Shown here: positions 33,458-43,640 of the stretch, piece by piece
How the letters are laid out: the number at the start of each line of letters is the position of its first letter
How positions within the stretch are numbered: position 1 is the stretch's first letter
Assembly (NCBI GenBank): GCA_003278255.1
Contig: QCFZ01000002.1
Location: 1 to 64,000 of the forward strand
DNA: 64,000 bases
Origin: Prochlorococcus sp. AG-363-O15
Lineage (GTDB): Bacteria > Cyanobacteriota > Cyanobacteriia > PCC-6307 > Cyanobiaceae
Direction: 5' to 3'
Program-made: the position numbers and the translations under genes
Notes under the pieces: model-generated
Database searches by the model: none
Seen by the model: only the letters and a program-made list of their open reading frames with translations
What the model was told of the DNA's origin: nothing

Positions 33458-33934
33458 TTGTCTTTATCTTCTTTAAATCCAGATGATTGGCTTTGTTTAA
33501 AGCGTATCGTTCGCTTTGGTGAAACTGATGCAGCTGGAGTTATGCATTTTCATCACTTGTTGCGTTGGTGTCATGAGGCTTGGGAAGAAAGTTTAGATAA
33601 CTATGGGTTAAATGCTTCTAATATCTTCCCAGATGTAACTTTAAATACTCGAGATTTAGAAGTAGCTTTGCCAATTATTCATTGCGAAGCTAAGTATAAG
33701 TTTCCAATAAAGAGGGGAGATCGATTAGACATAAAAATTCTTCCTAAGAAAATTGATTTGAACTCTTTTGAAGTAGTTACTATGTTTGACTGTAAAGGTG
33801 TCAATGTGGCTCGAGGTATTTTGCGACATCTTTCGATTAATGCTAAAACGCGTAAGCGATGCGATCTACCAGAATCTATTGAATTCTGGCTTGAGGCTTC
33901 TTCCATTGCTAGAGGACTTCAACCATTGATATGA
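33458..33934 (+). CDS. 1,4-dihydroxy-2-naphthoyl-CoA thioesterase (hotdog fold)
   Basis: VRFGETDAAGVMHFHHLLRWCHEAWEESL signature; adjacent to menE/C/A/F; TTG start. Confidence 0.88.
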   Translation: MSLSSLNPDDWLCLKRIVRFGETDAAGVMHFHHLLRWCHEAWEESLDNYGLNASNIFPDVTLNTRDLEVALPIIHCEAKYKFPIKRGDRLDIKILPKKIDLNSFEVVTMFDCKGVNVARGILRHLSINAKTRKRCDLPESIEFWLEASSIARGLQPLI

Positions 33935-33961
33935 AAATCTTTTTTTGAGTACATTTTCATA
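33930..33961 (+). terminator. Candidate terminator overlapping the thioesterase stop codon
   Basis: 9-bp inverted repeat TATGAAAAT / ATTTTCATA followed by AT-rich AAATTTATTTTATTT. Confidence 0.35.
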
Positions 33962-33969
33962 AATTTATT

Positions 33970-35214
33970 TTATTTAATAGATTGAAGCCAATTTGACCAT
34001 TTTTTTCTTTCCCATTTTCCTGCAGAATTACGCATTAGTTCAGGACATTTGTGCCAAGATAGAGGTCTCTCAGCCGGTAGCCAATCTTGAGTTAAAAGTT
34101 TCATTGACTGAATGATTGCTTTTGTATCTTCATTAATAGCCTTATCTTTCAAACAAAAAAGCACAGATATTCTTTCACCCCAATCTATATCTTTCGTTGG
34201 GAGAAAAATCACATCTTTAATTGGTAGTTTTGCATATTCGATTTGCTTAATTAATCTATACTCAAGGTTTTCAGGGAAAATTGTTTCTCCTCCGGAATTA
34301 ATCGCAGTATCAAGTCTTCCTATGATTTTAAGTTTGGGCTTGGTACCTGAATGAATTATTTCTGCTGCATCTTGTGAATGCCACCAACCATTTTTATCTG
34401 TTAGTTTTTCTAATTGCTCATCTTTAAATCTATAGATGGCTAGTCTTGATGATCTTATTTTTATTGCACCATTTTTATTTATACTTAATTCAATATCTTT
34501 CAAAGGACTTCCACAGCTATTGTTCCCAGCCAAGAATTCCTTGGGAGATTGTGCGGTTACCATTGCAATGGTTTCAGTTGCGCCATAGCAGGGCGATAAA
34601 TTAATTGAATGAGATCTGGCTATTTTTGCCAAATGATCTGAAAGGCTTGCACCCCCTACCCAAACTATAGAAAAATGTTGTAGCCACTTAATTCCTGATG
34701 GCTTTTCAAGTAATCGTTTTAGTTGTGTAGGCACCAAGGAAATAATTGCTGGATGCGAATTATTGATTTCTAGCCATTTTCTAGATTCTTCTAAGTTAAT
34801 TGGTTGTTTTATAAATGTTGACGGTAACCATATGTGTTTAGCTTCCCAACAGCGACTTCTCCACCAAGGCATTAATCCACTTACATGATGAAAAGGTAAG
34901 GGGTTAAAGATTAAACAGTCTTTAGATTCAATACCTTGTTCTTTTAACCATAATCTCGTAGAAGCTGCTGATTGGCTGAGATTATTGATTGGTAGTAGGC
35001 AATGATGTGGTCCACTTGAGCTTCCACCACTTGCAATAATTACTCCGGGCCCGCTTGGCAATATTGAGCTAGGGATAAATATTTTTTTACTAAATCTTGG
35101 TAATAACTGAACCCAAAAACCTTTTTGCAGGGCGGCATCAAGTTTTTTGGAACATTCCTTTGCATTAATAGAATTAGATTCCAGCGCTAAAAGCTCTTTC
35201 ATGCTGCTTCCCAT
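33970..35214 (-). CDS. menE: o-succinylbenzoate-CoA ligase
   Basis: ASGGSSSGPHHCLLPINNL (AMP-binding P-loop-like), CYGATETIAMV, IIGRLDTAINSGGETIFPENLE. Confidence 0.85.
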   Translation of the reverse strand: MGSSMKELLALESNSINAKECSKKLDAALQKGFWVQLLPRFSKKIFIPSSILPSGPGVIIASGGSSSGPHHCLLPINNLSQSAASTRLWLKEQGIESKDCLIFNPLPFHHVSGLMPWWRSRCWEAKHIWLPSTFIKQPINLEESRKWLEINNSHPAIISLVPTQLKRLLEKPSGIKWLQHFSIVWVGGASLSDHLAKIARSHSINLSPCYGATETIAMVTAQSPKEFLAGNNSCGSPLKDIELSINKNGAIKIRSSRLAIYRFKDEQLEKLTDKNGWWHSQDAAEIIHSGTKPKLKIIGRLDTAINSGGETIFPENLEYRLIKQIEYAKLPIKDVIFLPTKDIDWGERISVLFCLKDKAINEDTKAIIQSMKLLTQDWLPAERPLSWHKCPELMRNSAGKWERKKWSNWLQSIK

Positions 35215-36167
35215 ACCACTTCAGGATCATTACTAAAAAGTGCACTGTTAGGACACCAGCCAGGGGCAAGTCCAGGAGCAGTAGGGGTAGGTCCGTTTTG
35301 TTGTAAAGCAGCTAAATGATTTATCCATCTGCGACCTATGCCAGTTTCAAATGCAGTGCTTATAACCCTGTGACCTATTTTTTGATTAAGTTCTTTGAGC
35401 AGAATTCTTGGATCTCCTTCTAAAAGAGGACGGCGTATTTGCCAACCTTTCCATTCATTTCGTAATGATGGATTTAAATAAAGTGATTCATCTAGAGCAA
35501 TAGGTATTTGTTTTGATAACTCTACGAGCCCTTCAAAATCTTTTGCTGGTAATGGTTGCTCAAGCCATTGAAGTCGCTGATCTTGATGAAAATAATTAAT
35601 CCAATTATTTGCCTGCCTCCTATTCCATCCACCATTCGCATCTAGTCTTAAGTGAGCATTTGAAGGCATTTTTTCTAAAATCTTAGCCAGTAGTTTTTCT
35701 TCTTCTATATTTGATTTTACACCTACTTTCCATTTTAAAGTGAATGGAGAATTAGTCGCTTTAAATATTCTTGTATAATTGTCAATCTCGCTCAAAAGAT
35801 TTTCTCCTGGTGACAATAATATTGCAGAATCAGGAGCCTTTAGCCAATTGTAATTATTTTTGTTTCGAATTAAATAGTCAAGTTCTTCTAAGGCTGCGCC
35901 TATCCCAAAAGCTAATGCAGGCGGAAAAGAACTTATTGATTCTTCTAATTGATCTCTTGAAAGGTTCTCTCCCAGTTTTTTAATAGCATAATCACATTCT
36001 TTTAGGTTTAAATGATCCAATGGTGCAACTTCGCCCCAGCCGCAATTATCTGAGTTATTAGCAAGATGAAGTAGCCAACCATGCTTTTTTTCAATTAAAC
36101 CTTGGGAAGTGCGAAGTTTTTTATTAAGCTTAAAAGAGAAAGGTTTTGTCTTAAGTCTTAATTGCAT
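35199..36167 (-). CDS. menC: o-succinylbenzoate synthase (enolase superfamily)
   Basis: FTLKWKVG, LRLDANGGWNRRQA, WLEQPLPAKD, IALDESLY. Confidence 0.88.
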   Translation of the reverse strand: MQLRLKTKPFSFKLNKKLRTSQGLIEKKHGWLLHLANNSDNCGWGEVAPLDHLNLKECDYAIKKLGENLSRDQLEESISSFPPALAFGIGAALEELDYLIRNKNNYNWLKAPDSAILLSPGENLLSEIDNYTRIFKATNSPFTLKWKVGVKSNIEEEKLLAKILEKMPSNAHLRLDANGGWNRRQANNWINYFHQDQRLQWLEQPLPAKDFEGLVELSKQIPIALDESLYLNPSLRNEWKGWQIRRPLLEGDPRILLKELNQKIGHRVISTAFETGIGRRWINHLAALQQNGPTPTAPGLAPGWCPNSALFSNDPEVVWEAA

Positions 36168-36171
36168 TTAA

Positions 36172-37131
36172 TTAGTTGACCCCAAAGATTGGCGCAAGAG
36201 CAAAGCCTATGCTTATGCCTAATCCATTTAAAGTTTGGAATCTTAAGGCTATAAATTTACTGCCACTGATTAATCTTGGGTCATCATGGTGTTTTTTAAG
36301 TAAACGAATTAAACTAATCCCTGAGGGCAAGCAAATGGTTCCTAAAAGTGTACTTATTGGCCAATACCCAAGTAATAATTGACTATATTCAATAACCAAT
36401 GTGAGCATAATAATCCATGGTACAAGTGCAGCTGCTTTTCTTGTCCCTAAACGCACTAATGGAGAACGTTTGCCATGTGCTGCATCTTCAGTAACCTGAT
36501 GAAAGTGAGAACAAAATAGAACCAGAGTTGTTGCTAAAGCAGGACCAGCTCCTAATGCAGTTGCCGTACTCCAAGGTATGCCCCCTCCTTCGGTTGGATT
36601 AGGAGAAAGTACTAAAAGTGCGGCAGCAGTCGCAAAAGGTCCAAAAGCTAACCAACAAAGGGGTTCTCCTAAGCCTTGATATCCCAGCCTAAAAGGAGGT
36701 CCTTGATATAAATAGCCCAAAAAACAACTTCCTAAAACAAGATATAAAACTGAAGGACTACTTCTTAGTGCTAAATAAAGAATTATGAGTAAACCCATTA
36801 ATAGAGCTAAATAAGCCAATCGCTTCACGGGCTGTTTTTTGCCCAATAGCGCTACTACTGAATGTGGTTTTGAAAATTGATCTATTCCAGTTTCGGCGTC
36901 AAATAAGTCATTAGTTAGGTTTTCCCATAGCAAAAGGAGAACTGATCCCAAGAGAAATCCAATTAATTGATCAATACGAACTGAGCTCCCTTCTCCATAT
37001 GTCCAGCCAGCGGCCAAAAGTACTGGCATTACTGCAACTGAGTACAACGGCCACTTGATGGCTGCCTTCCATAGCTGTCGCCTATCGGCATTTGTAGCGT
37101 AAAGGGATGCAACAGCCTTGTGGTCTTGCAT
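36172..37131 (-). CDS. menA: 1,4-dihydroxy-2-naphthoate phytyltransferase (UbiA family)
   Basis: LLWENLTNDLFDAETGID prenyltransferase motif, multiple TM helices; start ambiguous (ORF extends to 37170). Confidence 0.9.
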   Translation of the reverse strand: MQDHKAVASLYATNADRRQLWKAAIKWPLYSVAVMPVLLAAGWTYGEGSSVRIDQLIGFLLGSVLLLLWENLTNDLFDAETGIDQFSKPHSVVALLGKKQPVKRLAYLALLMGLLIILYLALRSSPSVLYLVLGSCFLGYLYQGPPFRLGYQGLGEPLCWLAFGPFATAAALLVLSPNPTEGGGIPWSTATALGAGPALATTLVLFCSHFHQVTEDAAHGKRSPLVRLGTRKAAALVPWIIMLTLVIEYSQLLLGYWPISTLLGTICLPSGISLIRLLKKHHDDPRLISGSKFIALRFQTLNGLGISIGFALAPIFGVN

Positions 37132-37203
37132 GAAATTAATCCCTTTTACTGAGGGTGACGGTTTATACATTTGAGGAGTCCCTGCAATCAGCTCGAAATT
37201 CGT

Positions 37204-38628
37204 ATGACGGCTGAAAACAGTTTCAGTGACATTTTGACTGCAGCAGCCAAAGGTTGGTGCAAAAGGAAGAGTGATGAAGTCGTATTGAGTATGGCTTTGT
37301 CTATGAGAGGCATAGACCCTTTTGAAAAATTGCCTCTTTTATCAGAGGGTTCGGAGTTTCGATTCCTTTGGGATATGGCGCCTGGTCTTTGTATTGCAGC
37401 GGCAGGTCAATGTCAGCGTTTGGATTTATCAGGCCCAAGAAGATTTGAACTTGCCCAGAAATTTACTGATTCCACACTTGGGCGTCTTTCAGATTTAACT
37501 TTTGAAGCCCCTCCAGAAGCAAAGCCAAAAGTATTGCTGGCTTTCGCTTTTTTTGAACAAGTTTCAGAAAGACAAGGGTCGCATTTTATCCCTCCAGCGG
37601 TTCAATCTGTTCTTCCAAGATGGCAACTGACCAATAAAGGACATTTGTGCTGGTTGCGTCTAAATGGTGTAGCTACTCATGAATCTGAGGCAAGAGAGTT
37701 GGCCGAACAGTTGTGGCTAATGAGAGAACGTCTTTGTAAAGCTTCAGAAAAGCCAGATTCTTCTTTTATTAATACTGTTTCTGGTAGATCAGACCCTCGA
37801 GAATGGCAACACACCTATAGAAGAGCGGTAACACAAGGTATAGATCTTGTAAATACTGGTGTTCTTGAAAAAATTGTTCTTGCTGTAAGACATTCAATTC
37901 AACTTGACTCTCCTTTAGATCCGTTGACAATGCTTAGACGTTTGCGCCAGCAACAAGTAAGTAGTTGTCGCTTTCTCTGGCAAAATAGCAATATAGAAGC
38001 TTTTTTTGGTGCATCACCTGAAAGATTAATGAGTCTGCAAGGGAGGCAATTAATAAGCGATGCGCTAGCAGGAACAGCAGCAATTCATGAGCAAGACTGT
38101 GAGAGTCTATTGAGATCAGATAAAGACCGAAGAGAGCATGAATTAGTTGTTAATTCCATTACAAATCAACTGTATTCACAAGGACTAAATCCTCATCGTC
38201 CAAAGGAGCCACAACTCGCTAGGCATGGACAATTGCTACATCTTCATACACCAATAACTGCACTGACTAAAGGACATATGCCGTTGCATTTGGCTGAGAT
38301 ATTGCACCCAACTCCTGCTGTTGCGGGTTTACCTCGGAGAGAAGCCATGAGCTGGCTTCGCACACTAGAACCATTTGAACGTGGTAGTTATGCAGCTCCT
38401 ATTGGGTGGATTGATAGTTCAGGGAATGCAGAGTTCAGAGTTGCTATTCGTTGTGGTAATGCATATGGAAAACAGTTAGAACTTACAGCAGGAGCAGGTC
38501 TTGTTCGAGGTTCAATTCCTGAGAAAGAATTGCAAGAAGTTGGACTTAAACTAGCGGTTTTGGCAGATCAACTTGATTTACAACCTAATCTTCATTGCAA
38601 TTCATCAATAAGACGAGTAATAACTTGA
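37204..38628 (+). CDS. menF: Isochorismate synthase (chorismate-binding)
   Basis: [66 protein letters not shown]; start placed at ATG 37204 (ORF opens at TTG 37171). Confidence 0.92.
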   Translation: MTAENSFSDILTAAAKGWCKRKSDEVVLSMALSMRGIDPFEKLPLLSEGSEFRFLWDMAPGLCIAAAGQCQRLDLSGPRRFELAQKFTDSTLGRLSDLTFEAPPEAKPKVLLAFAFFEQVSERQGSHFIPPAVQSVLPRWQLTNKGHLCWLRLNGVATHESEARELAEQLWLMRERLCKASEKPDSSFINTVSGRSDPREWQHTYRRAVTQGIDLVNTGVLEKIVLAVRHSIQLDSPLDPLTMLRRLRQQQVSSCRFLWQNSNIEAFFGASPERLMSLQGRQLISDALAGTAAIHEQDCESLLRSDKDRREHELVVNSITNQLYSQGLNPHRPKEPQLARHGQLLHLHTPITALTKGHMPLHLAEILHPTPAVAGLPRREAMSWLRTLEPFERGSYAAPIGWIDSSGNAEFRVAIRCGNAYGKQLELTAGAGLVRGSIPEKELQEVGLKLAVLADQLDLQPNLHCNSSIRRVIT

Positions 38629-39518
38629 TCTGCTAGTGGAATATTCATTAGCTTTTCAACTTCTCTTATTCCAGTTGGACTCGTTACATTGATTTCACTC
38701 AACATTCCACCAATGACATCTATTCCAACAAAAAAGAGGCCTTGACTTTTTAATACAGGAGAAAGTTCTTTACAAATATCATGCTCACGAGGAGAGAGTT
38801 GAGTTGCCTGTGGTTCACCTCCTAATGCAAGATTACTGCGAAAATCTCCTTTTTTTGGACGACGATTTACTGCTCCTAAAGGTTCTCCATTAATAAGCAA
38901 AATTCTTTTATCTCCATCTTTAACTGCCGGTAGGAACTTTTGCATCATTACTGGTAATTTTTCTTGTTGTGTTACTAATTCGAGTAAAGCTTCTATTCCA
39001 GGTGCACCTGTTGCGACACGTATGACGCCTTGGCCTCCTTTGCCTCCGAGTGGCTTTAAAACTACTTCACCTTGTTCACGGGCAAATGTAGCTAATTCAT
39101 TGACTCGACTTGCGACAAGAGTAGGTGCCATAAGTTTGCTAAATCGCAGAGCTCCTAATTTTTCATTCCATGCTCGTAAAGAAGATGGCTTGTTAAGTAC
39201 TAGTACTCCATCTCGTTCTGCTACCTCTAAAAGATGGGTCGCATAAAGGAATGCCTCATCTACAGGGGGATCTTTACGCATCCATATGCATTTGAATTCG
39301 GCTAGAGGTTTGCTTTGAGGGCTTGCAACCTGAATCCAAGGTTCTGGGATAGTTGGTTTGGCTACAACCCAAGCCTTATCACCTCTAGCTTGTAAATCAG
39401 AAGGGGTACAAATCCAAACTTCTATAGAGGCTCTTTGAGCAGCTTGCATCAATGCTGCTGACGAATCTTTTAGAGGGTTGATCTGTTCTATTGGATCAAT
39501 AACGAAAAGCTGTTTCAT
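38592..39518 (-). CDS. gshB: Glutathione synthetase
   Basis: [47 protein letters not shown]. Confidence 0.96.
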   Translation of the reverse strand: MKQLFVIDPIEQINPLKDSSAALMQAAQRASIEVWICTPSDLQARGDKAWVVAKPTIPEPWIQVASPQSKPLAEFKCIWMRKDPPVDEAFLYATHLLEVAERDGVLVLNKPSSLRAWNEKLGALRFSKLMAPTLVASRVNELATFAREQGEVVLKPLGGKGGQGVIRVATGAPGIEALLELVTQQEKLPVMMQKFLPAVKDGDKRILLINGEPLGAVNRRPKKGDFRSNLALGGEPQATQLSPREHDICKELSPVLKSQGLFFVGIDVIGGMLSEINVTSPTGIREVEKLMNIPLADQVITRLIDELQ

Positions 39519-39522
39519 GGCT

Positions 39523-39786
39523 TCAATGCTGAAGACCTAGCAAAGTGTTTAATTGATCATTTTGTTCCAGCGTGTATAACTCATCGCATCCCCCTATACC
39601 TTCATTGTCTACAAATATCTGAGGGACGGTTGTTCTGCCATTAGCTCTTTTGGACATTTCTGCCCGGGCAGATTGATCCCCATCTATTGAGTGTTCTTGA
39701 TAAGGCACACCTTTACTTTCAAGCAGAGCTTTTGCTCTTATACAAAAGGGGCATGTTTGCCAGGTGTAGATCTCAACCTTTGTCAT
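39523..39786 (-). CDS. grxC: Glutaredoxin 3
   Basis: [39 protein letters not shown]. Confidence 0.96.
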   Translation of the reverse strand: MTKVEIYTWQTCPFCIRAKALLESKGVPYQEHSIDGDQSARAEMSKRANGRTTVPQIFVDNEGIGGCDELYTLEQNDQLNTLLGLQH

Positions 39787-39866
39787 TGGGTTTTGATGAA
39801 TTGATATTGATCTTATTCAGTCTTATTTTGCTGATAGCGTCAAAGCTCTGTATTTAGGAATTTCAT

Positions 39867-40995
39867 TTGATCGATTACACCGATTTCAAGAGGGATCTGT
39901 CTCTTTTGACTGATCGCCTGGGCAAAGCTCAGGACTGTCTTTGACGTACCTGCATTAAGAGCTCGTCAAAGTGATTTAGAGAATCTCGCATCTCAACCAG
40001 GCTTTTGGAATGATCAGCAGAATGCTCAAACAAAGATGCGACTTTTAGATGAAGTCAAAGCGCAGTTGGGCCAATTAAAAAAATGGCAGGGTACTTTGAA
40101 TGATGCGTTGGCAACAATTGAGTTATATGACCTTGAGCCTGATGAAGATTTGCTCAACGAAGCTATAACTGGTCTAGATCTTTTAAGTCAGGATCTAGAT
40201 CGCTGGGAACTCGAGAGGTTGTTAAGTGGCCCATATGACAAAGATGGTGCAGTTGTTTCAATTAATGCAGGCGCTGGAGGAACAGATGCACAAGATTGGG
40301 CGCAAATGCTTTTAAGAATGTATACCCGTTGGGCTGAGGATCATGGAATGAAGGTCACCGTAGATGAATTGTCAGAAGGAGAAGAAGCTGGAATTAAAAG
40401 TGCCACTATCGAGATTGAAGGGCGTTATGCGTATGGTTATCTTCAGAATGAAAAAGGTACTCATCGATTAGTAAGAATTTCTCCTTTTAATGCAAATGAT
40501 AAACGTCAAACAAGTTTTGCAGGTGTTGAAGTTATGCCTAAATTAGATGAAGAAGTTCAGTTAGATATTCCAGAAAAAGATCTTGAAGTTACAACTAGTA
40601 GGTCAGGTGGAGCTGGTGGTCAAAATGTCAACAAGGTTGAGACAGCAGTTCGGATTCTTCATATACCAACTGGTTTAGCTGTTAGATGTACCCAAGAAAG
40701 ATCTCAATTGCAGAATAAAGAAAAAGCAATGGCTTTACTGAAGGCGAAATTGTTAATTATTGCTCAGGAACAGCGTGCTGCAGAGATCGCTGATATTCGA
40801 GGAGATATTGTTGAAGCAGCTTGGGGTAATCAAATCCGTAATTATGTTTTTCACCCTTATCAAATGGTTAAAGATCTTCGTACATCTGAAGAAACTACAG
40901 ATGTACAAGCGGTTATGAATGGAGAAATAGATCCTTTTATGCAGGCACTTTTAAGGCAAGGTGTAGATCGTCCGGGCATTGACTCGGATTTATAA
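39867..40995 (+). CDS. prfB: Peptide chain release factor 2, expressed via programmed +1 frameshift at CTT-TGA-C (39939-39945)
   Basis: Short leading frame [25 protein letters not shown]-stop, then +1 frame [39 protein letters not shown] joins the 40036 [24 protein letters not shown] motif. Confidence 0.95.
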
Positions 40996-41006
40996 AGGTA
41001 TTTCTA

Positions 41007-41198
41007 ATGAGTATTCATTCAAGTGATAACGCCTCATCAGGCAAGCCTTCTCCTTCTCCAAGTTTTGTCAAGTTGGCCATGAGGAATATGGTTAGAAAAG
41101 GCACCCAAAGTCTTGTTCATTTTGGGTTAACTGCTGTTGGATTTGTTGTATTTATCTTTCTTATAGCTTGGTTTGGAAGGCCAAATATTCCTTCATAG
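41007..41198 (+). CDS. DUF3285-like small membrane protein
   Basis: 63 aa, PSPSPSFVKLAMRNMVRKGTQSLVHFGLTAVGFVVFIFLIAW; located between prfB and ybeY. Confidence 0.75.
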   Translation: MSIHSSDNASSGKPSPSPSFVKLAMRNMVRKGTQSLVHFGLTAVGFVVFIFLIAWFGRPNIPS

Positions 41199-41204
41199 GT
41201 TTAT

Positions 41205-41783
41205 ATGGAAAGCTTGATTCCAGATAGTTTAGAGCTAGATTTAACTTTTGGATATTCTCCTCAAAAGATTTTACTTGAACTAAGAAATGATTCGGTTTTT
41301 TTTCTTCTAAATACCCCAGAATTTTGGACAAATTCCTTAAGAGTATGGATTGATTCTGTGAGAAAAGATATGTCTTTGAAATGTCCCGAAATCGTACGAA
41401 GGACTTCTTGTATAAGTATGGGATTAAAGTTTACTGATGACTTATATATTAGTGAATTAAATTCTGTTTGGAGAAATAAAAAAGAAAAAACAGATGTTCT
41501 TTCTTTTCCAGTCTTAGATGAGACAATCGTTTTACCTGAAAGCAAATGTGTTGAAATTGGTGATATCTTTGTTTCAGTTACTACGGCAGAAAAGCAGGCT
41601 ATAGAACGTAATCATGGATTGGATGTTGAGCTTCAGTGGTTGGTAAGTCATGGTCTTTTGCACTTATTGGGGTGGGATCATCCCAATTCAGCCAGTTTGA
41701 AAGAAATGTTGAGCTATCAGGAGTATCTTCTGAGCATTAACTGTAATGTTCAATCCCAAAGTGATTATCCTGACGACCATTGA
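41205..41783 (+). CDS. ybeY: Endoribonuclease YbeY / rRNA maturation factor
   Basis: LNSVWRNKKEKTDVLSFP, GDIFVSVTTAEKQA, LVSHGLLHLLGWDH. Confidence 0.93.
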   Translation: MESLIPDSLELDLTFGYSPQKILLELRNDSVFFLLNTPEFWTNSLRVWIDSVRKDMSLKCPEIVRRTSCISMGLKFTDDLYISELNSVWRNKKEKTDVLSFPVLDETIVLPESKCVEIGDIFVSVTTAEKQAIERNHGLDVELQWLVSHGLLHLLGWDHPNSASLKEMLSYQEYLLSINCNVQSQSDYPDDH

Positions 41784-42241
41784 TACTTCCTGAGACAGCT
41801 AATTCGGTGTCTGACAAAATCACCCCACTGTCTTCTCACGGTCGCAGAACAGCTCGACGGGGCGCTTGGCGAATAGCAAGTGACTTGCCATCTAGCTTTA
41901 GATATGCGGCTCAAGGATTGGCTTATGGATTCAAAAGTCAGCGCAATTTTCGAATACATGTACTTATTGGTGTAGTCGTTTTTTGTTTAGGACTGTGGTT
42001 GAAGCTTGATTTCAATCAATTAGCTGTATTAGTTCTAACTGTTACTGCTGTGTTGGTTCTTGAACTACTTAATACAGCGATAGAAGCTGTTGTAGATCTA
42101 GCTATTGGCCGCAGGTTTCACCCTTTGGCAAGAATTGCCAAAGATTGTGCAGCAGCAGCTGTTTTGGTTGCATCAATTAGTTCTTTATTAATAGCAGTTC
42201 TTTTGTTGCTTCCATCACTTTTAATTCGCATGGGGTTTTAA
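41780..42241 (+). CDS. dgkA: Diacylglycerol kinase
   Basis: GFKSQRNFRIHVLIGV, LELLNTAIEAVVDLAIGRRFHPLARIAKDCAAAAVLVAS. Confidence 0.92.
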   Translation: MILPETANSVSDKITPLSSHGRRTARRGAWRIASDLPSSFRYAAQGLAYGFKSQRNFRIHVLIGVVVFCLGLWLKLDFNQLAVLVLTVTAVLVLELLNTAIEAVVDLAIGRRFHPLARIAKDCAAAAVLVASISSLLIAVLLLLPSLLIRMGF

Positions 42242-42255
42242 CTTCTGTTCTCTAA

Positions 42256-42852
42256 ATGCTTTTAGTAATTGACAACTACGACAGTTTTACCTTCAACCTG
42301 GTCCAGTATTTGGGGGAGTTAGCTTCGACTTACTCCTTAGCGAAAGATATACGGGTTGAGCGTAATGATGCTCTTTCTCTTTCTCAGATTAAAGATCTGA
42401 ACCCATCAGCAATTCTTTTGTCTCCAGGTCCAGGTGATCCTGACCAGTCTGGAATTTGTCTGGAGGTTTTAGCAGAACTTTCTCCAAAGATTCCCACATT
42501 AGGAGTGTGTTTGGGCCATCAAGCTCTTGCTCAAGTCTATGGAGCACAAATTGTTAGGGCTAATCAATTGATGCATGGGAAAACGTCACCTGTCTTTCAT
42601 GACGGTGAAGGCGTTTTTCAAGGGCTTACAAAGCCAATTATTGCAACTAGGTATCACAGCTTGATTGTAGATAGGGATACTTTGCCGAATTGCTTAGAAG
42701 TAACAGCTTGGCTTGAGGATCAAACAATTATGGGGTTACGACATAGGGAATACCCTTACCTTCAAGGAGTTCAGTTCCATCCAGAAAGTGTGCTAACAGA
42801 ATCAGGTCATCAATTGCTGAGTAACTTTTTGCGTTTGACTGAACATCTTTGA
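42256..42852 (+). CDS. Glutamine amidotransferase, anthranilate/para-aminobenzoate synthase component II
   Basis: [50 protein letters not shown]; TrpG vs PabA role not resolvable by sequence reading alone. Confidence 0.93.
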   Translation: MLLVIDNYDSFTFNLVQYLGELASTYSLAKDIRVERNDALSLSQIKDLNPSAILLSPGPGDPDQSGICLEVLAELSPKIPTLGVCLGHQALAQVYGAQIVRANQLMHGKTSPVFHDGEGVFQGLTKPIIATRYHSLIVDRDTLPNCLEVTAWLEDQTIMGLRHREYPYLQGVQFHPESVLTESGHQLLSNFLRLTEHL

Positions 42853-42883
42853 AAGCACTGCTATCTTCCTTGGCCTAGGGCTT

Positions 42884-43630
42884 TTGTTTATGTCAGACCA
42901 ATTTAAATTCTTCAAATCAACTAGATGGCTTTGTTGGGTAAGCTTTGGATTCGTTTTGTGCTCAGCATCAAGTGCTTTAGCAGGTGGTGTCGATATAACA
43001 AGTTATGGACACAGTTCTCTCTTGATTAACGGAGACGGACAATCTGTCCTTTTAAACCCATTTAAAGCCGTTGGTTGTGCATCAGGCTTAAAAGAGCCAA
43101 AAATAAAAGTGAATGTGATTCTTGCAAGTTCTGAGCTGGCTGACGAAGGGGCTCGAGTGGCTAAAGGAACGTTTTTAGTGAAACCTGGCTCATATCGTAT
43201 TGGAGGATTAAATCTAGAAGGTTTTTCAGCTGCTCATGATCGATTAGGTGGGCGAAGATTTGGACAAGCTACTCTTTGGAATTGGAAACAAGGAGGATTG
43301 AACTTTGCTCATTTAGGTGGAGGTGCAGCGCCTTTGACTGCAGAAGATAAGGTTTTAATTGGACAACCAGATGTATTGATAATTGCAGTGGGTGGAGGTT
43401 CAAAAGTTTTTGATGGATATGAGGCTGCAAAGATAGTGAGACTTCTTAAACCAAAAAGAGTTATTCCTGTTCAATATCAGAAAGATTCAAAAATTTTAAA
43501 TCAATGTGATCAAACTGATGTGCAACCTTTCTTAGAGGCTTTGCCTGATATTGAAGTTAAAAAGGTTGGGAAGAAAATGTATGTACCTGAAAATATTGTT
43601 GACCAAACTATTATTAATCTAATGGAGTAG
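42884..43630 (+). CDS. UlaG-like metallo-beta-lactamase-fold protein with signal peptide
   Basis: DITSYGHSSLLINGDGQSVLLNPF, FSAAHDRLGG, LLKPKRVIPVQYQ; metal motif appears degenerate. Confidence 0.65.
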   Translation: MFMSDQFKFFKSTRWLCWVSFGFVLCSASSALAGGVDITSYGHSSLLINGDGQSVLLNPFKAVGCASGLKEPKIKVNVILASSELADEGARVAKGTFLVKPGSYRIGGLNLEGFSAAHDRLGGRRFGQATLWNWKQGGLNFAHLGGGAAPLTAEDKVLIGQPDVLIIAVGGGSKVFDGYEAAKIVRLLKPKRVIPVQYQKDSKILNQCDQTDVQPFLEALPDIEVKKVGKKMYVPENIVDQTIINLME

Positions 43631-43640
43631 AAGTTGATTC

